DNA of 64,000 nt from Chloroflexota bacterium. Lineage in GTDB: Bacteria; Chloroflexota; Dehalococcoidia; Lucifugimonadales; GCA-002723415. The notes under the pieces were generated by a model. The model saw only the letters and a list, made by a program, of their open reading frames with translations, made no database searches and had not been told where the DNA came from. A program made the position numbers and the translations under genes. Positions 11,155 through 22,624 of this stretch are shown here, in pieces; the first letter of the stretch is position 1; every line of letters starts with the position of its first letter. The stretch is from positions 334,697-398,696 of the forward strand of contig PBKN01000005.1 in assembly GCA_002721445.1 (NCBI GenBank), read 5' to 3'.

Positions 11155-11231
11155 ACGACTGTTTTCAATCCTCTATTTTTACTTTAAATTTATATAAAAT
11201 TACTATACCTAGCTCACACGAAAGGACCCTA

Positions 11232-12221
11232 ATGAACAGTGATAAAGCCAAAGCTCTCGAATTAGCTATAAGCCAAATAGACAGACATTTTGGTAATGGA
11301 TCAGTAATGAAAATGGGAGAAGAAAATCATGATGCTAAAGTCCAGTCTATACCAAGCGGGTCAATTTCTTTAGATTCTGCGTTAGGAATTGGAGGGGTTC
11401 CTATGGGTAGAATAACTGAAATTTTTGGAAATGAGTCTTCTGGAAAAACCACTTTAGCTTATCATTTTATGGCAGAAGCTCAAAAAAATAAAGGATATGC
11501 GGCTTACATAGATGCAGAACATGCAATGGACCCTCTTTATGCAAAAAAATGTGGCGTAAATATTGACGAATTACTGGTGTCTCAACCTGATACCGCTGAA
11601 CAAAGTCTAGAAATTTGTGAATATCTAGTTAGAAGTGGAGCATTAGATATATTAGTCGTAGATAGCGTTGCTGCAATGGTTCCAAAAGCAGAGCTAGAAG
11701 GAGATATGGGCGACACACATGTTGGTTTACAAGCAAGGCTAATGTCTCAAGGGCTTAGAAAGTTAACTGCAGCAATTAGCAGATCCAATACATCAGTTAT
11801 ATTCATTAACCAGATAAGAGAAAAAGTTGGCGTGTTTTTTGGAAACCCAGAAGTTACCCCTGGAGGAAGAGCACTTAAATTCTATAGTTCAGTTCGGATA
11901 GATCTCAGGCGCATTGAATCACTTAAACAAGGAACTGATGTTGTAGGAAATAGAGTTAGAGCTAAAATTGTTAAAAATAAGGTTGCTCCTCCTTTTAGAT
12001 TGGCTGAATTTGATATAATGTTTAATGAAGGAATTAGCAAAACTGGAGACTTATTAGATTTAGGAACTGACTCAAAAATAATAAATAAAAGTGGGGCGTT
12101 TTATTCATACGGAGACACAAAATTAGGTCAAGGTAGAGAAAATTGTAAAATATTTTTAAAGAATAACCCAGAAATTGCAAAAGAAATAGAGTCTTTAGTT
12201 AAAGAAAAAATTCTTTCCTAA
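11232..12221 (+). CDS. recA: Recombinase RecA
   Basis: [15 protein letters not shown] Walker [23 protein letters not shown]; start at [12 protein letters not shown] with AAAGGA upstream rather than the longer ORF start at 11121. Confidence 0.97.
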   Translation: MNSDKAKALELAISQIDRHFGNGSVMKMGEENHDAKVQSIPSGSISLDSALGIGGVPMGRITEIFGNESSGKTTLAYHFMAEAQKNKGYAAYIDAEHAMDPLYAKKCGVNIDELLVSQPDTAEQSLEICEYLVRSGALDILVVDSVAAMVPKAELEGDMGDTHVGLQARLMSQGLRKLTAAISRSNTSVIFINQIREKVGVFFGNPEVTPGGRALKFYSSVRIDLRRIESLKQGTDVVGNRVRAKIVKNKVAPPFRLAEFDIMFNEGISKTGDLLDLGTDSKIINKSGAFYSYGDTKLGQGRENCKIFLKNNPEIAKEIESLVKEKILS

Positions 12222-12246
12222 ATTATTCTTCAATTATTTAATATAT

Positions 12247-12282
12247 TAATCCAACTATAAATCTATAAATTTACTTGGATTA
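12247..12282. repeat. Inverted repeat (8-bp arms) downstream of recA
   Basis: TAATCCAA...TTGGATTA, 20-nt loop containing the direct repeat CTATAAATCTATAAAT. Confidence 0.45.
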
Positions 12283-12440
12283 GTCAAAATTTATTATTTC
12301 ACAACTAAAAATTTATCTAAATATCAATCTGTTTCTAATTATATTTTAAGTTTGATTTTTTGTTATTATATAATTTATTTTATTTGAGTTAATATAAAAA
12401 CAAAATTTTAATTTATTCAAACACTTAAAAGGAGTAATGC

Positions 12441-13721
12441 ATGTCAATAAATGAAACTTGGGGATTAATCTCTCTTGCAGTAGCATGTGTTCTTCTATCA
12501 GCATTTTTTTCAAGCGCCGAAGCAGCATATTTATCTCTTCAAAAATCCAGAATTTCACATTTAGCTGCAAATTCTCATGCTGGAGCTATCAGAGTATCAA
12601 AAATGATTAAAACTCCAGAGAATTTATTATTTACAATCCTGCTTGCAAATAACCTTGTTAACGTCGCATTTGCAGCAATAGTAACAGCAATTATAGTAGA
12701 TAGAATAGGTGAAGCACTAGGAGTAATCATTGCTACTCTAATAGGAACTATATGTCTCCTGGTATTTGGTGAAACAATTCCAAAATCTTTGGCTATAAGA
12801 TATTCTGAAAAAATAGCATTTGTTTATGCAAAACCTTTAATACTGACTCAATGGTTTTTTTCACCAATAGTTTTAATTTTACATTGGTTAAGTAAGCATA
12901 TAGGATCTTTTTTCGGCAGCGTATCAAATACATCAATTACTGAAGGAGAATTAAGAACTTTAATAGATATAGGAGAAGCTGAAGGAACTTTTGAGTCAAG
13001 TGAAGCAGAAATGTTAGAAAATGTATTCCGCTTCGGAGATAGGCAAGTAAGAGAAGTAATGACTCCTAGAACAGAAATAATTTCGATTAAAAGAGGAACA
13101 GCTTTAAAAGATTTTTTATCTGTATATAAATTAACTCCCCATACACGTTTTCCAATTTACAAAGAAAGTGTGGACAATATAATAGGAATTATTTCAACAA
13201 AGGACATTTTAAAAGCAATGGCTAACCAGAATATAAATCTAGAAGAGTCAGTAACTGACTCTATTAGAGATGTCTTTTTTGTCCCTGAAACAAAGAGAAT
13301 AGCAGAGCTTTTTAATGAATTAAGACAAACAGGAAATCAAATTGCAATCGCAATAGATGAATTTGGGGGAATTGCTGGATTAGTTAGTTTAAAAGAATTA
13401 GTTGAAGAAGTAATGGGACCAGTAGGAGAAGAAGGGACTGGGCCAGAAGAAGAAATTGAAGCTATAGATAAAAATACATTTCAAGTTGACGGAGGAATTA
13501 GTCTTGATGAAGCCAATGAGCAAATGAATATAGCTTTGCCTGAAGGAGATTATGAAACCCTAGCAGGTTTTGTATTAAATTTATTAGGTAAAATACCAAA
13601 TGAAGGACAAGAGCTTAGTTATAAAAATTTAAGAATTGAAATAATCTCAATGAAAAATTTAAAAATAGAAACGCTTCAGCTAACAAAATTAAAAATATAT
13701 AATCGAGAAAAATCCTCCTGA
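12441..13721 (+). CDS. CNNM/CBS-domain transporter-like protein (HlyC/CorC family)
   Basis: N-terminal DUF21-like membrane region, REVMTPRTEIISI CBS motif, IAIDEFGGIAGLVSLKELVEEVMG. Confidence 0.9.
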   Translation: MSINETWGLISLAVACVLLSAFFSSAEAAYLSLQKSRISHLAANSHAGAIRVSKMIKTPENLLFTILLANNLVNVAFAAIVTAIIVDRIGEALGVIIATLIGTICLLVFGETIPKSLAIRYSEKIAFVYAKPLILTQWFFSPIVLILHWLSKHIGSFFGSVSNTSITEGELRTLIDIGEAEGTFESSEAEMLENVFRFGDRQVREVMTPRTEIISIKRGTALKDFLSVYKLTPHTRFPIYKESVDNIIGIISTKDILKAMANQNINLEESVTDSIRDVFFVPETKRIAELFNELRQTGNQIAIAIDEFGGIAGLVSLKELVEEVMGPVGEEGTGPEEEIEAIDKNTFQVDGGISLDEANEQMNIALPEGDYETLAGFVLNLLGKIPNEGQELSYKNLRIEIISMKNLKIETLQLTKLKIYNREKSS

Positions 13722-13759
13722 ATATTTATAAAATAAATATAATTTAAAATTAATAGATT

Positions 13760-13778
13760 ATGCATTTAATAAATGCAT
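13760..13778. repeat. Hairpin-forming inverted repeat ATGCATTTA-A-TAAATGCAT
   Basis: Perfect 9-bp arms between the CNNM gene and tilS; no U-tract. Confidence 0.5.
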
Positions 13779-13815
13779 CTAAATGAAATTAAGATAATTT
13801 CTATACACAAAAATT

Positions 13816-15273
13816 ATGAATAAATCTAAAATTATTTATAAAATTAATAAATCTGTAAAACAAAGTGTAATTAACCATGATAAATCTCTTGGTAAAATAA
13901 TTGTTATAGCTTTATCTGGAGGGGCAGATTCTTTAACAATGCTCTACTCCCTGTACTCTATTAAAAAGCAGTATGATTTGAAATTACATATCGCCCATTT
14001 TAATCATAACCAAAGAGGCAAAGAATCTTTAAATGATATCAAGTTTGTAAACAATATAGCAAAAAAACTAAATATCCCTATTACTATAGGAGAATTAGGC
14101 AAATCTGATATAAAGAAATTAACTATTAATGAAAATATCTTAAGAGAATTTAGATATAAATTTCTTAATTCTGTAGCTAAGAAAATTGGAGCAAAATCAA
14201 TAGCCTTAGGACACAATTCCAATGACAATATAGAAACAATTTTAATGAATATAATTAGGGGAACAGGTCTTGAAGGGTTGTCAGGCATGCAAACAATTAA
14301 CAATCAAAAAAAGACTCATAAATCAATTAAAATATTTCGACCATTATTATCTTTTTCACATCAAGAAACTATAAATTATTGTTTAAAAAGTGGGATAGAA
14401 TACCGCGAAGACTCATCTAATTATTCTAATTGCTTTACTAGAAATAAAATCAGGTTAGATCTAATTCCATTCTTAGAAAAAAATTTCAACCCAGCAATTA
14501 ACAATTCAATTAATCGACTTTCAAATATAGCTTTTACAGATATAAATTATATTAACAAAAAAGCAGATGATATTATAAAAAATATTACAGAAATTAAAAA
14601 TCAAAGCGCATATATAAAAAAATTTAAATTTAAATCTCTAGATTATGCTATTCAAAGAAGAATATTAATTAAATTAATAACTAAATTGACTGGTGAATCA
14701 TCTAATATATATTTCAATCACATTAAACCTATGATAAATCTAATGAATGCTAAACCTGGACAATATTTAAACTTAAAAAATGGATGGATATTCTATGTTG
14801 ATTATAAATTTGCTCAAATATATAAATCTAATACTAATCAACAACAATTACCTACTATATACAAAAAAAATACAATTCAAGTTCCTGGAAAAACATCTAT
14901 AAAAGGCTGGATTATTGAAACTGAATATATTAAAGAAAAAGATAAATATATCTATAAAGAATATCAAAATAAAAAACTAAATAAAATTGAATATACTATT
15001 GGATTAAATTCTTTTGGAAAAAATAAAAAATTATATATGAGGACAAGAATAGATGGAGACCGCTTTCAACCATTAGGAATGAATAATAGTCAAAAATTGC
15101 AAGATTTCATGACTAATTTAAAAATCCCGAAAAACCTTAGAGACTCGATTCCTCTAATATTTATTGAAGATAATATAGCATGGATACCAGGATACAGAAT
15201 ATCCGAACTAAGCAAAACTACCGAATCTACAAAAGAACAATTATTAATTAAAATATCCCGAAATTTAGGTTAA
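13816..15273 (+). CDS. tilS: tRNA(Ile)-lysidine synthase
   Basis: IALSGGADSLTML PP-loop, AHFNHNQRG, LGHNSNDNIETILMNIIRGTGLEGLSGM. Confidence 0.95.
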   Translation: MNKSKIIYKINKSVKQSVINHDKSLGKIIVIALSGGADSLTMLYSLYSIKKQYDLKLHIAHFNHNQRGKESLNDIKFVNNIAKKLNIPITIGELGKSDIKKLTINENILREFRYKFLNSVAKKIGAKSIALGHNSNDNIETILMNIIRGTGLEGLSGMQTINNQKKTHKSIKIFRPLLSFSHQETINYCLKSGIEYREDSSNYSNCFTRNKIRLDLIPFLEKNFNPAINNSINRLSNIAFTDINYINKKADDIIKNITEIKNQSAYIKKFKFKSLDYAIQRRILIKLITKLTGESSNIYFNHIKPMINLMNAKPGQYLNLKNGWIFYVDYKFAQIYKSNTNQQQLPTIYKKNTIQVPGKTSIKGWIIETEYIKEKDKYIYKEYQNKKLNKIEYTIGLNSFGKNKKLYMRTRIDGDRFQPLGMNNSQKLQDFMTNLKIPKNLRDSIPLIFIEDNIAWIPGYRISELSKTTESTKEQLLIKISRNLG

Positions 15274-15280
15274 CCTTTTT

Positions 15281-16279
15281 CTACATTATTTGGCCCAATT
15301 TTGGATTATTTCTTATGCCAGGCAACTTTCCTCTTTTTGCTACAGCTCTACCATCTATTTCATGAATTTCAGAAGAAAAATTTAAATTTGAGAAATTAGC
15401 TATATAAGAACCAACAGAAAAGGTATTTATAGGAGAATCATTATTAACAAAATCTGCTATTTTAGAAGGATTCATTCCTCCGCTAACAAAAATTTCCACA
15501 TGTTTAAATCCAGCTTGATCTAATCGAATTCTAGTTTCATGAACTAAGGCAGGAGTAACCCCACCTCTTTCAAGAGGTGTATCTAACCTAACACCCCTTA
15601 ACCTTTCTCTTAATAAAGTTGCAACAGCTATTGATTCTTCTGGTTCATCTTTAAATGTATCTACTAAAGCAATTCTTGGAACATCAACAGGTATATGCTT
15701 ATCAAAAGCTTGAACAGCTTTCAATGTGTCCCCAAATAATAAAGGTAAAGAGTGAGGCATATCTCCAGAGGGGGTTAAACCTGATAGCCTTGAACCTAAA
15801 ATAGTTGAAGAAGCTAGGCACCCACCAATAATAGAGGAATAATCTAATATAGAAGAAACAAGAGGATGAACATATCTAGATCCAGTACAAATTACTGGTA
15901 TCCCATTTGCAGCTTCTACGCATTCATTTGCCGCAGTAGACCAGCTACTGCTTGAAGAAAGGGTTCCGCATATAGCGGTATCATATAAGCCGAAAGAACT
16001 GTAAGGGGCTTTAATTCTAATAACTACTTCGTCTTTATCCATTTTTTCGCCTTCATCTATAGCCCAAACTTCAACGCCTACTTCTGGAAGTATTTTTGCT
16101 AATAATAATTTAATTTCCTTTACTCCGCAAAAGACTCCAGAAGTAGTAGGAAAATATTCGACAGTTACAGTAGGATTAAGGCCTTCATTTCTTAAAACTG
16201 TTAACGTTCTTTGTAAAGACACGTCAGCTGTATCTCCAACTAAAACAGAGGGTCTAATCTCAAATTCTGGACTTACCAT
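15281..16279 (-). CDS. Nicotinate phosphoribosyltransferase family
   Basis: TTSGVFCGVKEIKLLLAKILP...VDTFKDEPEESIAVA...RIRLDQAGFKHVEIFVSGGMNPSKI. Confidence 0.8.
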   Translation of the reverse strand: MVSPEFEIRPSVLVGDTADVSLQRTLTVLRNEGLNPTVTVEYFPTTSGVFCGVKEIKLLLAKILPEVGVEVWAIDEGEKMDKDEVVIRIKAPYSSFGLYDTAICGTLSSSSSWSTAANECVEAANGIPVICTGSRYVHPLVSSILDYSSIIGGCLASSTILGSRLSGLTPSGDMPHSLPLLFGDTLKAVQAFDKHIPVDVPRIALVDTFKDEPEESIAVATLLRERLRGVRLDTPLERGGVTPALVHETRIRLDQAGFKHVEIFVSGGMNPSKIADFVNNDSPINTFSVGSYIANFSNLNFSSEIHEIDGRAVAKRGKLPGIRNNPKLGQIM

Positions 16280-16343
16280 AACCTTACTCCAATCCTTACT
16301 TAATTAATATTACAATTATATCCCATATAAGTTGTATTTAACA

Positions 16344-17090
16344 TTACTCCATTCCATTTTTAAGTTTTAATGATGCTTTTTTCAAACCCCCAAATCTTAA
16401 CCTAAATAATCCTTTTAAATCTTGATATATAGTCTTTGTCACATTTACTCTAGAGTCTGAATCATCAACCCATTTAACTGGAATTTCTTTAATTTTATAT
16501 TTGTTTTTTTCAGCTATAATTAATAATTCTGTATCAAAAAACCATTCGTCATCCTTAACCAACCTTAAAATATCACTTATTGAAGAAATATTAAAAACTT
16601 TAAAACCACATTGCGCATCATGAAACTTTGTACTGAACATAATCCTAAAAAGAAAACTATATCCGCGTGAACAAATCTCTCTAAATAAAGACCTTCCTTG
16701 TACATTAGAATCCTTAATCAACCTAGAACCTATAGCTAAATCATAATCCTCATATAAAATTGCAGAAACCAATTCTAAAAAATGACTAAGATCTGTTGAC
16801 AAATCTATATCCATATAAGAAACAAAATCAGCCTTACTTTTACTCCATGCTTTTTTTAATGCCCTTCCTCTTCCTCTTTCTTCAAGCCTAATATATTCAA
16901 TATTAGGCTTTTCTTTTGACAAATATTCTCCCAACGATTGAGTTGAATCAGATGATCCGTTATCAACAATAATAATTTTCCACTCTATGTCGGACAAATT
17001 TTTATCCAAAAATTCATACAAAAACATAACATTCTTTTTGAGAATGCTTTCTTCATTTAAAACTGGTAAAGCAATATCTAATTTTTTCAT
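16344..17090 (-). CDS. Glycosyltransferase family 2 (DPM1-like)
   Basis: ALPVLNEE, IVDNGSSDST, YMDIDLSTDL, DAQCGFKVF. Confidence 0.88.
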   Translation of the reverse strand: MKKLDIALPVLNEESILKKNVMFLYEFLDKNLSDIEWKIIIVDNGSSDSTQSLGEYLSKEKPNIEYIRLEERGRGRALKKAWSKSKADFVSYMDIDLSTDLSHFLELVSAILYEDYDLAIGSRLIKDSNVQGRSLFREICSRGYSFLFRIMFSTKFHDAQCGFKVFNISSISDILRLVKDDEWFFDTELLIIAEKNKYKIKEIPVKWVDDSDSRVNVTKTIYQDLKGLFRLRFGGLKKASLKLKNGME

Positions 17091-17108
17091 ATCAAGTATT
17101 AGAATCAA

Positions 17109-18656
17109 TTAATGTTTGAAGTGGCGATTACCTGTAAAAACCATAGAAATTTGAGCTTCATCTGACGCATTAATCACTTCTTTATCTCTAATTGATCCCC
17201 CTGGCTGAATAATAGAACTAACACCTCCAGACAAAGCTAAATCTACATTATCTCTATATGGAAAAAATGCATCTGAGGCCAATACAGACCCTTGCGATTT
17301 CTCTCCTGCCGTATTCAAAGCCAAATTAATACTATTCAATCTATTAGGCTGCCCTGCCCCCATACCAATTAAAGAATTATCTTTTACAAGTACTATCCCA
17401 TTAGATTTAATATGCTTTACTATTTTCCAAGCAATTTTAAGATCGATTAATTCTTTATTATTTGGCTTTAATTTTGTTACAAAATTCCATTCAGAAGGGT
17501 TCTGGTCTAAAACATCAAATCCTTGAATTAACGCTCCTCCACTAATTACTTTAATATCAGGCATTGTTATTTTTCCATTCTTTTGATTTGGCATCTGAAG
17601 TATCCTAAGATTCTTCTTTGATTTTAGAATATCTAAAGCCTTAATAGTATAACTAGGTGCAATTACTACTTCATAAAATATTTCCATCATATTAGATGCT
17701 GTTTCAGCTTTCACTTCTGTGTTAAAAGCCACAATACCTCCATAAGCAGAAACAGTGTCTCCCAAATAAGCAAGCTTATAAGAAGTTAATTGATCTTGGT
17801 TTACAGAAAATCCACAAGGGTTTCCATGCTTAATAATAGCTACTGCTGAATCTGAGAATTCTGAAACAATGTTCCATGCTGCATCAGCATCTAATATATT
17901 ATTAAAAGATAATTCTTTACCATTTAATTGGCTAGAATTAGCTATACCAGAATTATTTAATGGATCTTTATATAAGGATGCATTTTGATGTGGGTTTTCA
18001 CCATATCTTAAATTTAATAATTTTTCATAACCAAATGAAGATTGATCAGAAGTATATTGGTCTTCTGAAGAAGAAAAATACCTTGAAATAGCAGCATCAT
18101 AATTAGCTACATGCTGAAAAGCTTTTCTAGCTAAAGTTCTTCTCTCATCATAAGATAAAATATTGTTATTATCTTCACCTTTTTCATGTTTCATAATTTT
18201 TTCAGCAACCCAATTGTAGTCATCAGGATCAACAACAATAATTACATCTTTAAAATTTTTGGCTGCTGATCGAATTAATGTTGGCCCTCCAATATCAATA
18301 TTTTCTATGATATTTTCTTCGCTTTCTTTACTATTCACTTTTTCAACAAATGGGTAAAGATTAACTACAACTAAATTAATTTCATCAATATTTTTTTGCT
18401 TCAATTGAGACAAATGAAATAAATCTTTTCTTTTTGCTAAAATACCTGCATGAATTTTTGGATGAAGGGTTTTAACTCTTCCCTCTAATAATTCAGGAGA
18501 TTTAGTGTACTTAGAAACTTCTTGAACATCTAAATTCCTATCTTTCAAATATGCATAAGTTCCGCCACTACTTATTATGCTAAATCCATAATTAATTACT
18601 GCTTTTGCTAAAACTTCTATGCCTGACTTGTCGCTCACACTGAAAAGTGCTTTCAT
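17109..18656 (-). CDS. purH: Bifunctional AICAR formyltransferase / IMP cyclohydrolase
   Basis: MKALFSVSDKSGIEVLAKAV...GRVKTLHPKIHAGIL...LRYGENPHQNA. Confidence 0.97.
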   Translation of the reverse strand: MKALFSVSDKSGIEVLAKAVINYGFSIISSGGTYAYLKDRNLDVQEVSKYTKSPELLEGRVKTLHPKIHAGILAKRKDLFHLSQLKQKNIDEINLVVVNLYPFVEKVNSKESEENIIENIDIGGPTLIRSAAKNFKDVIIVVDPDDYNWVAEKIMKHEKGEDNNNILSYDERRTLARKAFQHVANYDAAISRYFSSSEDQYTSDQSSFGYEKLLNLRYGENPHQNASLYKDPLNNSGIANSSQLNGKELSFNNILDADAAWNIVSEFSDSAVAIIKHGNPCGFSVNQDQLTSYKLAYLGDTVSAYGGIVAFNTEVKAETASNMMEIFYEVVIAPSYTIKALDILKSKKNLRILQMPNQKNGKITMPDIKVISGGALIQGFDVLDQNPSEWNFVTKLKPNNKELIDLKIAWKIVKHIKSNGIVLVKDNSLIGMGAGQPNRLNSINLALNTAGEKSQGSVLASDAFFPYRDNVDLALSGGVSSIIQPGGSIRDKEVINASDEAQISMVFTGNRHFKH

Positions 18657-18666
18657 GTCTTCTCCA

Positions 18667-19680
18667 TTAAAATAAAACTTGTTTTTCTCCAATCCTTTTT
18701 GAAATATTTCCTACTACAACTGATCCCACAACAGAAGATAAAATTTTATCTTCCATTTTCCCATCACAAACAACAACCATGCCTAAGCCCATATTTAAAA
18801 CTTTATACATTTCATCATTTGAAATATTGCCTTCTAATTTAATAATATTAAAAATTGAAGGGACTTCCCATGCTAAAAGATCAATTTTAGCTGATAAATT
18901 AGAAGGCAATGCTCTTGGTATGTTTTCAATGAGGCCACCTCCTGTAATATGAGCAGCCGACTTGATATATGGTAAAACTGATAAAACTGACTCAACATAG
19001 CTAATATGTGGTTTTATCAAGGCTTCCCCAAGAGTTTGACCTAAATCGTCATAATATTTATTAAGTATTTCAGGATTTTTTTCAATTGACAAAGCATGTC
19101 TAACTAATGAATAGCCGTTTGTATGCAAGCCATTTGAAGGAAATCCTATTATTATATCTTTTTCCTTAACATTTGATGGATTCAAAATTTGTTTTTTCTC
19201 TACAGCTCCAACTACAAACCCGGCCATATCAAAATCCTTATCTTTGTAAATACCCGGCATTTGAGCAGTTTCACCTCCAATTAAAGCACAATTCACATCT
19301 AAGCAAGCTTTAGACATTCCTCTAATTAGTTTACTTACAACAGAGTCATCTAATTTATTAACTGCGATATAATCTAAAAAAAATAGAGGCTTTGCTCCAC
19401 AGACTACAATATCGTTAACACAAGCATTAACTAAATCTTCCCCAAGAGTGTCATAAGAGTCTAGCTCAACAGCCAATTTTAGTTTAGTTCCTACTCCATC
19501 AGTACTTGAAACAATAACAGGCTGATTAAATCCTTTTAATTCAAACATAGCACCAAAAGATCCCAAAGTATTTAATACTTGTGAATTATGAGTTGAAAGA
19601 ACTGATGGAGTCATAGAAGATTTGACTTTTGCGGCAAGCTCTAAATCTACTCCAGCATTTTTATATGTTTTATCGTTCAC
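18667..19680 (-). CDS. purM: Phosphoribosylformylglycinamidine cyclo-ligase
   Basis: TYKNAGVDLELAAKVK, STDGVGTKLKLA, LIGGETAQMPG, ITGGGLIENIPRALP; GTG start at VNDKTYKNAGVD. Confidence 0.96.
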   Translation of the reverse strand: MNDKTYKNAGVDLELAAKVKSSMTPSVLSTHNSQVLNTLGSFGAMFELKGFNQPVIVSSTDGVGTKLKLAVELDSYDTLGEDLVNACVNDIVVCGAKPLFFLDYIAVNKLDDSVVSKLIRGMSKACLDVNCALIGGETAQMPGIYKDKDFDMAGFVVGAVEKKQILNPSNVKEKDIIIGFPSNGLHTNGYSLVRHALSIEKNPEILNKYYDDLGQTLGEALIKPHISYVESVLSVLPYIKSAAHITGGGLIENIPRALPSNLSAKIDLLAWEVPSIFNIIKLEGNISNDEMYKVLNMGLGMVVVCDGKMEDKILSSVVGSVVVGNISKRIGEKQVLF

Positions 19681-19748
19681 TAAATAAAACCTCTTTAAAG
19701 CATTATTATTCAATCCAAAGAACAAAACTAGAAAATATAAAAACTAAA

Positions 19749-21164
19749 TTAACTTTCTGTTTCAAGTATTAATTTATCCATTTCAAGCTGCACAGGAATA
19801 GGATAATTTCCAGTAAAACACCCCATGCACAAATTATCTCTTTTTGACTTAACTGATTTTATAAGTCCTTCATTACTTAAATAACCTAAAGAATCTGCAC
19901 CAATAAATTTTCTTATTTCTTCCACTTCCATATTGGCAGCAAGTAATTCATTTTTTGTTGCCATATCTACGCCAAAATGACATGGAGATATTATAGGAGG
20001 GGCGCAAATTCGAAAATGTATCTCTTTTGCTCCGCCTTTTCTTAATAAATTAACCACGTGAGGTGTAGTTGTTCCCCTAACTATACTATCATCAACAACC
20101 ACAATTTTTTTTCCTTCAATTAATTCCGAAAGAAGATTAAGCTTCCATCTAACTCCAATATCTCTAAGTATTTGATCAGGAATTATAAAAGTTCTTCCAA
20201 CATATCGATTTTTAACCAATCCTTCTCCAAAAGGTATACCAGATTCTTGCGAATACCCTACTGCTGCTGCAGTGGCAGAATCAGGTACCCCGATTACCAT
20301 ATCAGCATCTACAGGAAATTCTTTTGCAAGTTCGGCGCCCATTGCCATACGATTTTTATAAATAAGGGTTCCGTTTAACTTGCTATCAGGTCGAGCAAAA
20401 TAAATATGTTCAAAAACACATGCCCCCGTCTTCTCACTTGTTTCTCTTTGATAAATAGTTTTTATTCCATTTTTATCAATCAAAACAGCTTCGCCAGGAT
20501 TTACTTCGCGTACAAATTCAGCACCCATATGGTCTAAAGCACAAGATTCTGAAGCAATAACCCATTGATTGTCCTTCTTTCCAATACATAAAGGCCTAAC
20601 GCCCAAAGGATCCCTAACTCCTATTAATTGATTTTTATCCATCAATACTAATGAATATGCGCCCTGTATTTTTCTCATACAATAGGCAATCCTGTCTTTC
20701 CAAGATTGAGCTGGCGCGTAAGCAATTAAGTGTGCAATAATTTCAGAATCTGATGAAGATGAAAGGTTATAACCAGAATTAATTATATCTTTTTTTAGCT
20801 CATTAGAATTAATAACATTGCCATTATGAGCCAAGGCAATGTCTGTATTATAACTTTCTGCCAAAAAAGGTTGAGCATTTTCAATTTTACTTGAACCTGT
20901 GGTTGAATAGCGGGTATGCCCTATGCCAACATTGCCCTTTAGTTTATCAAAAACTGATTCTTCAAAAACTTGTGCAACCAGCCCCATTCCTTTGTGAACA
21001 TTAAACTTTTTCCCGTCTGAGGTACAAATTCCAGCGCTTTCTTGACCTCTATGTTGCAAGGCATAAAGTCCAAAAAATATCTCTTTAGATATAGATTGAG
21101 CATTATTAGAGTATACACCTACAACCCCACACTCTTCTTTTGGAACATCTTTTTGAAAAATCAT
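19749..21164 (-). CDS. purF: Amidophosphoribosyltransferase
   Basis: ECGVVGVYS nucleophile Cys, ALQHRGQESAG, VVVDDSIVRGTT PRPP loop. Confidence 0.97.
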   Translation of the reverse strand: MIFQKDVPKEECGVVGVYSNNAQSISKEIFFGLYALQHRGQESAGICTSDGKKFNVHKGMGLVAQVFEESVFDKLKGNVGIGHTRYSTTGSSKIENAQPFLAESYNTDIALAHNGNVINSNELKKDIINSGYNLSSSSDSEIIAHLIAYAPAQSWKDRIAYCMRKIQGAYSLVLMDKNQLIGVRDPLGVRPLCIGKKDNQWVIASESCALDHMGAEFVREVNPGEAVLIDKNGIKTIYQRETSEKTGACVFEHIYFARPDSKLNGTLIYKNRMAMGAELAKEFPVDADMVIGVPDSATAAAVGYSQESGIPFGEGLVKNRYVGRTFIIPDQILRDIGVRWKLNLLSELIEGKKIVVVDDSIVRGTTTPHVVNLLRKGGAKEIHFRICAPPIISPCHFGVDMATKNELLAANMEVEEIRKFIGADSLGYLSNEGLIKSVKSKRDNLCMGCFTGNYPIPVQLEMDKLILETES

Positions 21165-21254
21165 AAATCCCTTTTCAAGAATATTAAGTGCAATTATCGC
21201 ATTATAAATTCACATTTATATAAGGTCAAATAAATTAATCCATTAAAAATGAGT

Positions 21255-22451
21255 TTATCTATTAAAACCTTCTCTTTCTGCAATAGTATCCATATCTTTA
21301 TCCCCTCTACCGCTCACACAAATAACAATATTTTTATCTTTTGATAAAGTTTTTGCCAGCTCTTGGGAATAATAAACTGCATGAGCTGTCTCTAAAGCAG
21401 GAATAATTCCTTCTGTTTCAGACAACAATTTTAATCCTAATATAGCTTCATTATCAGACACGCTTACATATTTTGCTCTCCCTTGATCCATTAAAAAGCT
21501 ATGCTCTGGACCTACCCCAGGGTAATCAAGCCCAGCAGAAATACTATAAGTTTCTTTTATTTGTCCATTATTATCTTGCAAAAGATAAGACTTGCTTCCA
21601 TGTAAAACCCCAACCTTGCCATTTAATAAAGTCGCTGCATGCTGTTCAGAGTCTCCAGCTAATCCTCCAGCCTCAACACCTATTAACCCTACATCGTCAT
21701 TTATAAATTCATGGAATATACCAATGGCATTACTGCCGCCTCCAACGCAAGCAACAACATAATCTGGCAAAGATCCTGTTACTGATAAAATTTGCTTCTT
21801 AGTTTCGCTTCCAATAATAGACTGAAAATCTCTTACCATCATAGGATAAGGATGTGGCCCAACTACACTTCCAATACTATAATGAGTAGTGTCTACATTG
21901 GTAACCCAATCTCTAATGCATTCATTGATAGCGTCTTTTAAAGTTTTACTTCCGGAAGCAACTGAAGTTACCTTAGCCCCTAGAAGACGCATGCGAAAGA
22001 CATTTAATGACTGCCTGTTTATATCTTCTTCTCCCATATATATAACACATTCTTGATTAAGCATTGCGCTTACTGTTGCAGTAGCAACTCCATGCTGTCC
22101 GGCACCTGTTTCAGCAATCACCCTATTTTTACCAATATGCCTAGCTAGCAATCCTTGACCTAATGCATTATTGATTTTATGCGCACCTGTATGAGCTAGA
22201 TCTTCTCTTTTTAAATAAATTTTAGCTCCACCTAATTTTTTAGTAAGATTTTCTGCAAAATATAATGGAGTTGGCCTGCCAGCAAAGCTGGAATTTAAAT
22301 GTGTTAGTTTTCTTTGAAAATCACTGTTATTTTTTATGGCATTATATTCTTTATCAAGCTCCTCTAAGGCCCCCATTAGAGTTTCAGGAACAAATCTTCC
22401 TCCATATTCCCCAAAATGTCCATCTTTATCTGGAAGGGTAGAGTTTATCAT
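21255..22451 (-). CDS. trpB: Tryptophan synthase beta subunit (no trpA adjacent)
   Basis: [50 protein letters not shown]. Confidence 0.97.
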   Translation of the reverse strand: MINSTLPDKDGHFGEYGGRFVPETLMGALEELDKEYNAIKNNSDFQRKLTHLNSSFAGRPTPLYFAENLTKKLGGAKIYLKREDLAHTGAHKINNALGQGLLARHIGKNRVIAETGAGQHGVATATVSAMLNQECVIYMGEEDINRQSLNVFRMRLLGAKVTSVASGSKTLKDAINECIRDWVTNVDTTHYSIGSVVGPHPYPMMVRDFQSIIGSETKKQILSVTGSLPDYVVACVGGGSNAIGIFHEFINDDVGLIGVEAGGLAGDSEQHAATLLNGKVGVLHGSKSYLLQDNNGQIKETYSISAGLDYPGVGPEHSFLMDQGRAKYVSVSDNEAILGLKLLSETEGIIPALETAHAVYYSQELAKTLSKDKNIVICVSGRGDKDMDTIAEREGFNR

Positions 22452-22624
22452 TTTATTAACTCCTAAATTAACATTACATTATTTAGCTTAGCATATTTAC
22501 TTTATTGACCAAAGGTTCACATAAATAAAATAAATATTTTAAAGCATATCATTCCACTATCTTTATTTAAACTTTATATTTAATAAGACTTTCAATTAAT
22601 ACAAATATACAAAATAATTATTCT

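Noticed and set aside
12222-12440. tRNA or small RNA gene in the recA-CNNM gap
   Set aside because: Only very AT-rich sequence with one inverted repeat; no cloverleaf-like GTTCRANYC motif seen here or in other gaps.
15262-15285. AGGTTAACCTTTTT between tilS and pncB as a terminator
   Set aside because: Stem of only five base pairs with no loop; too weak to call.
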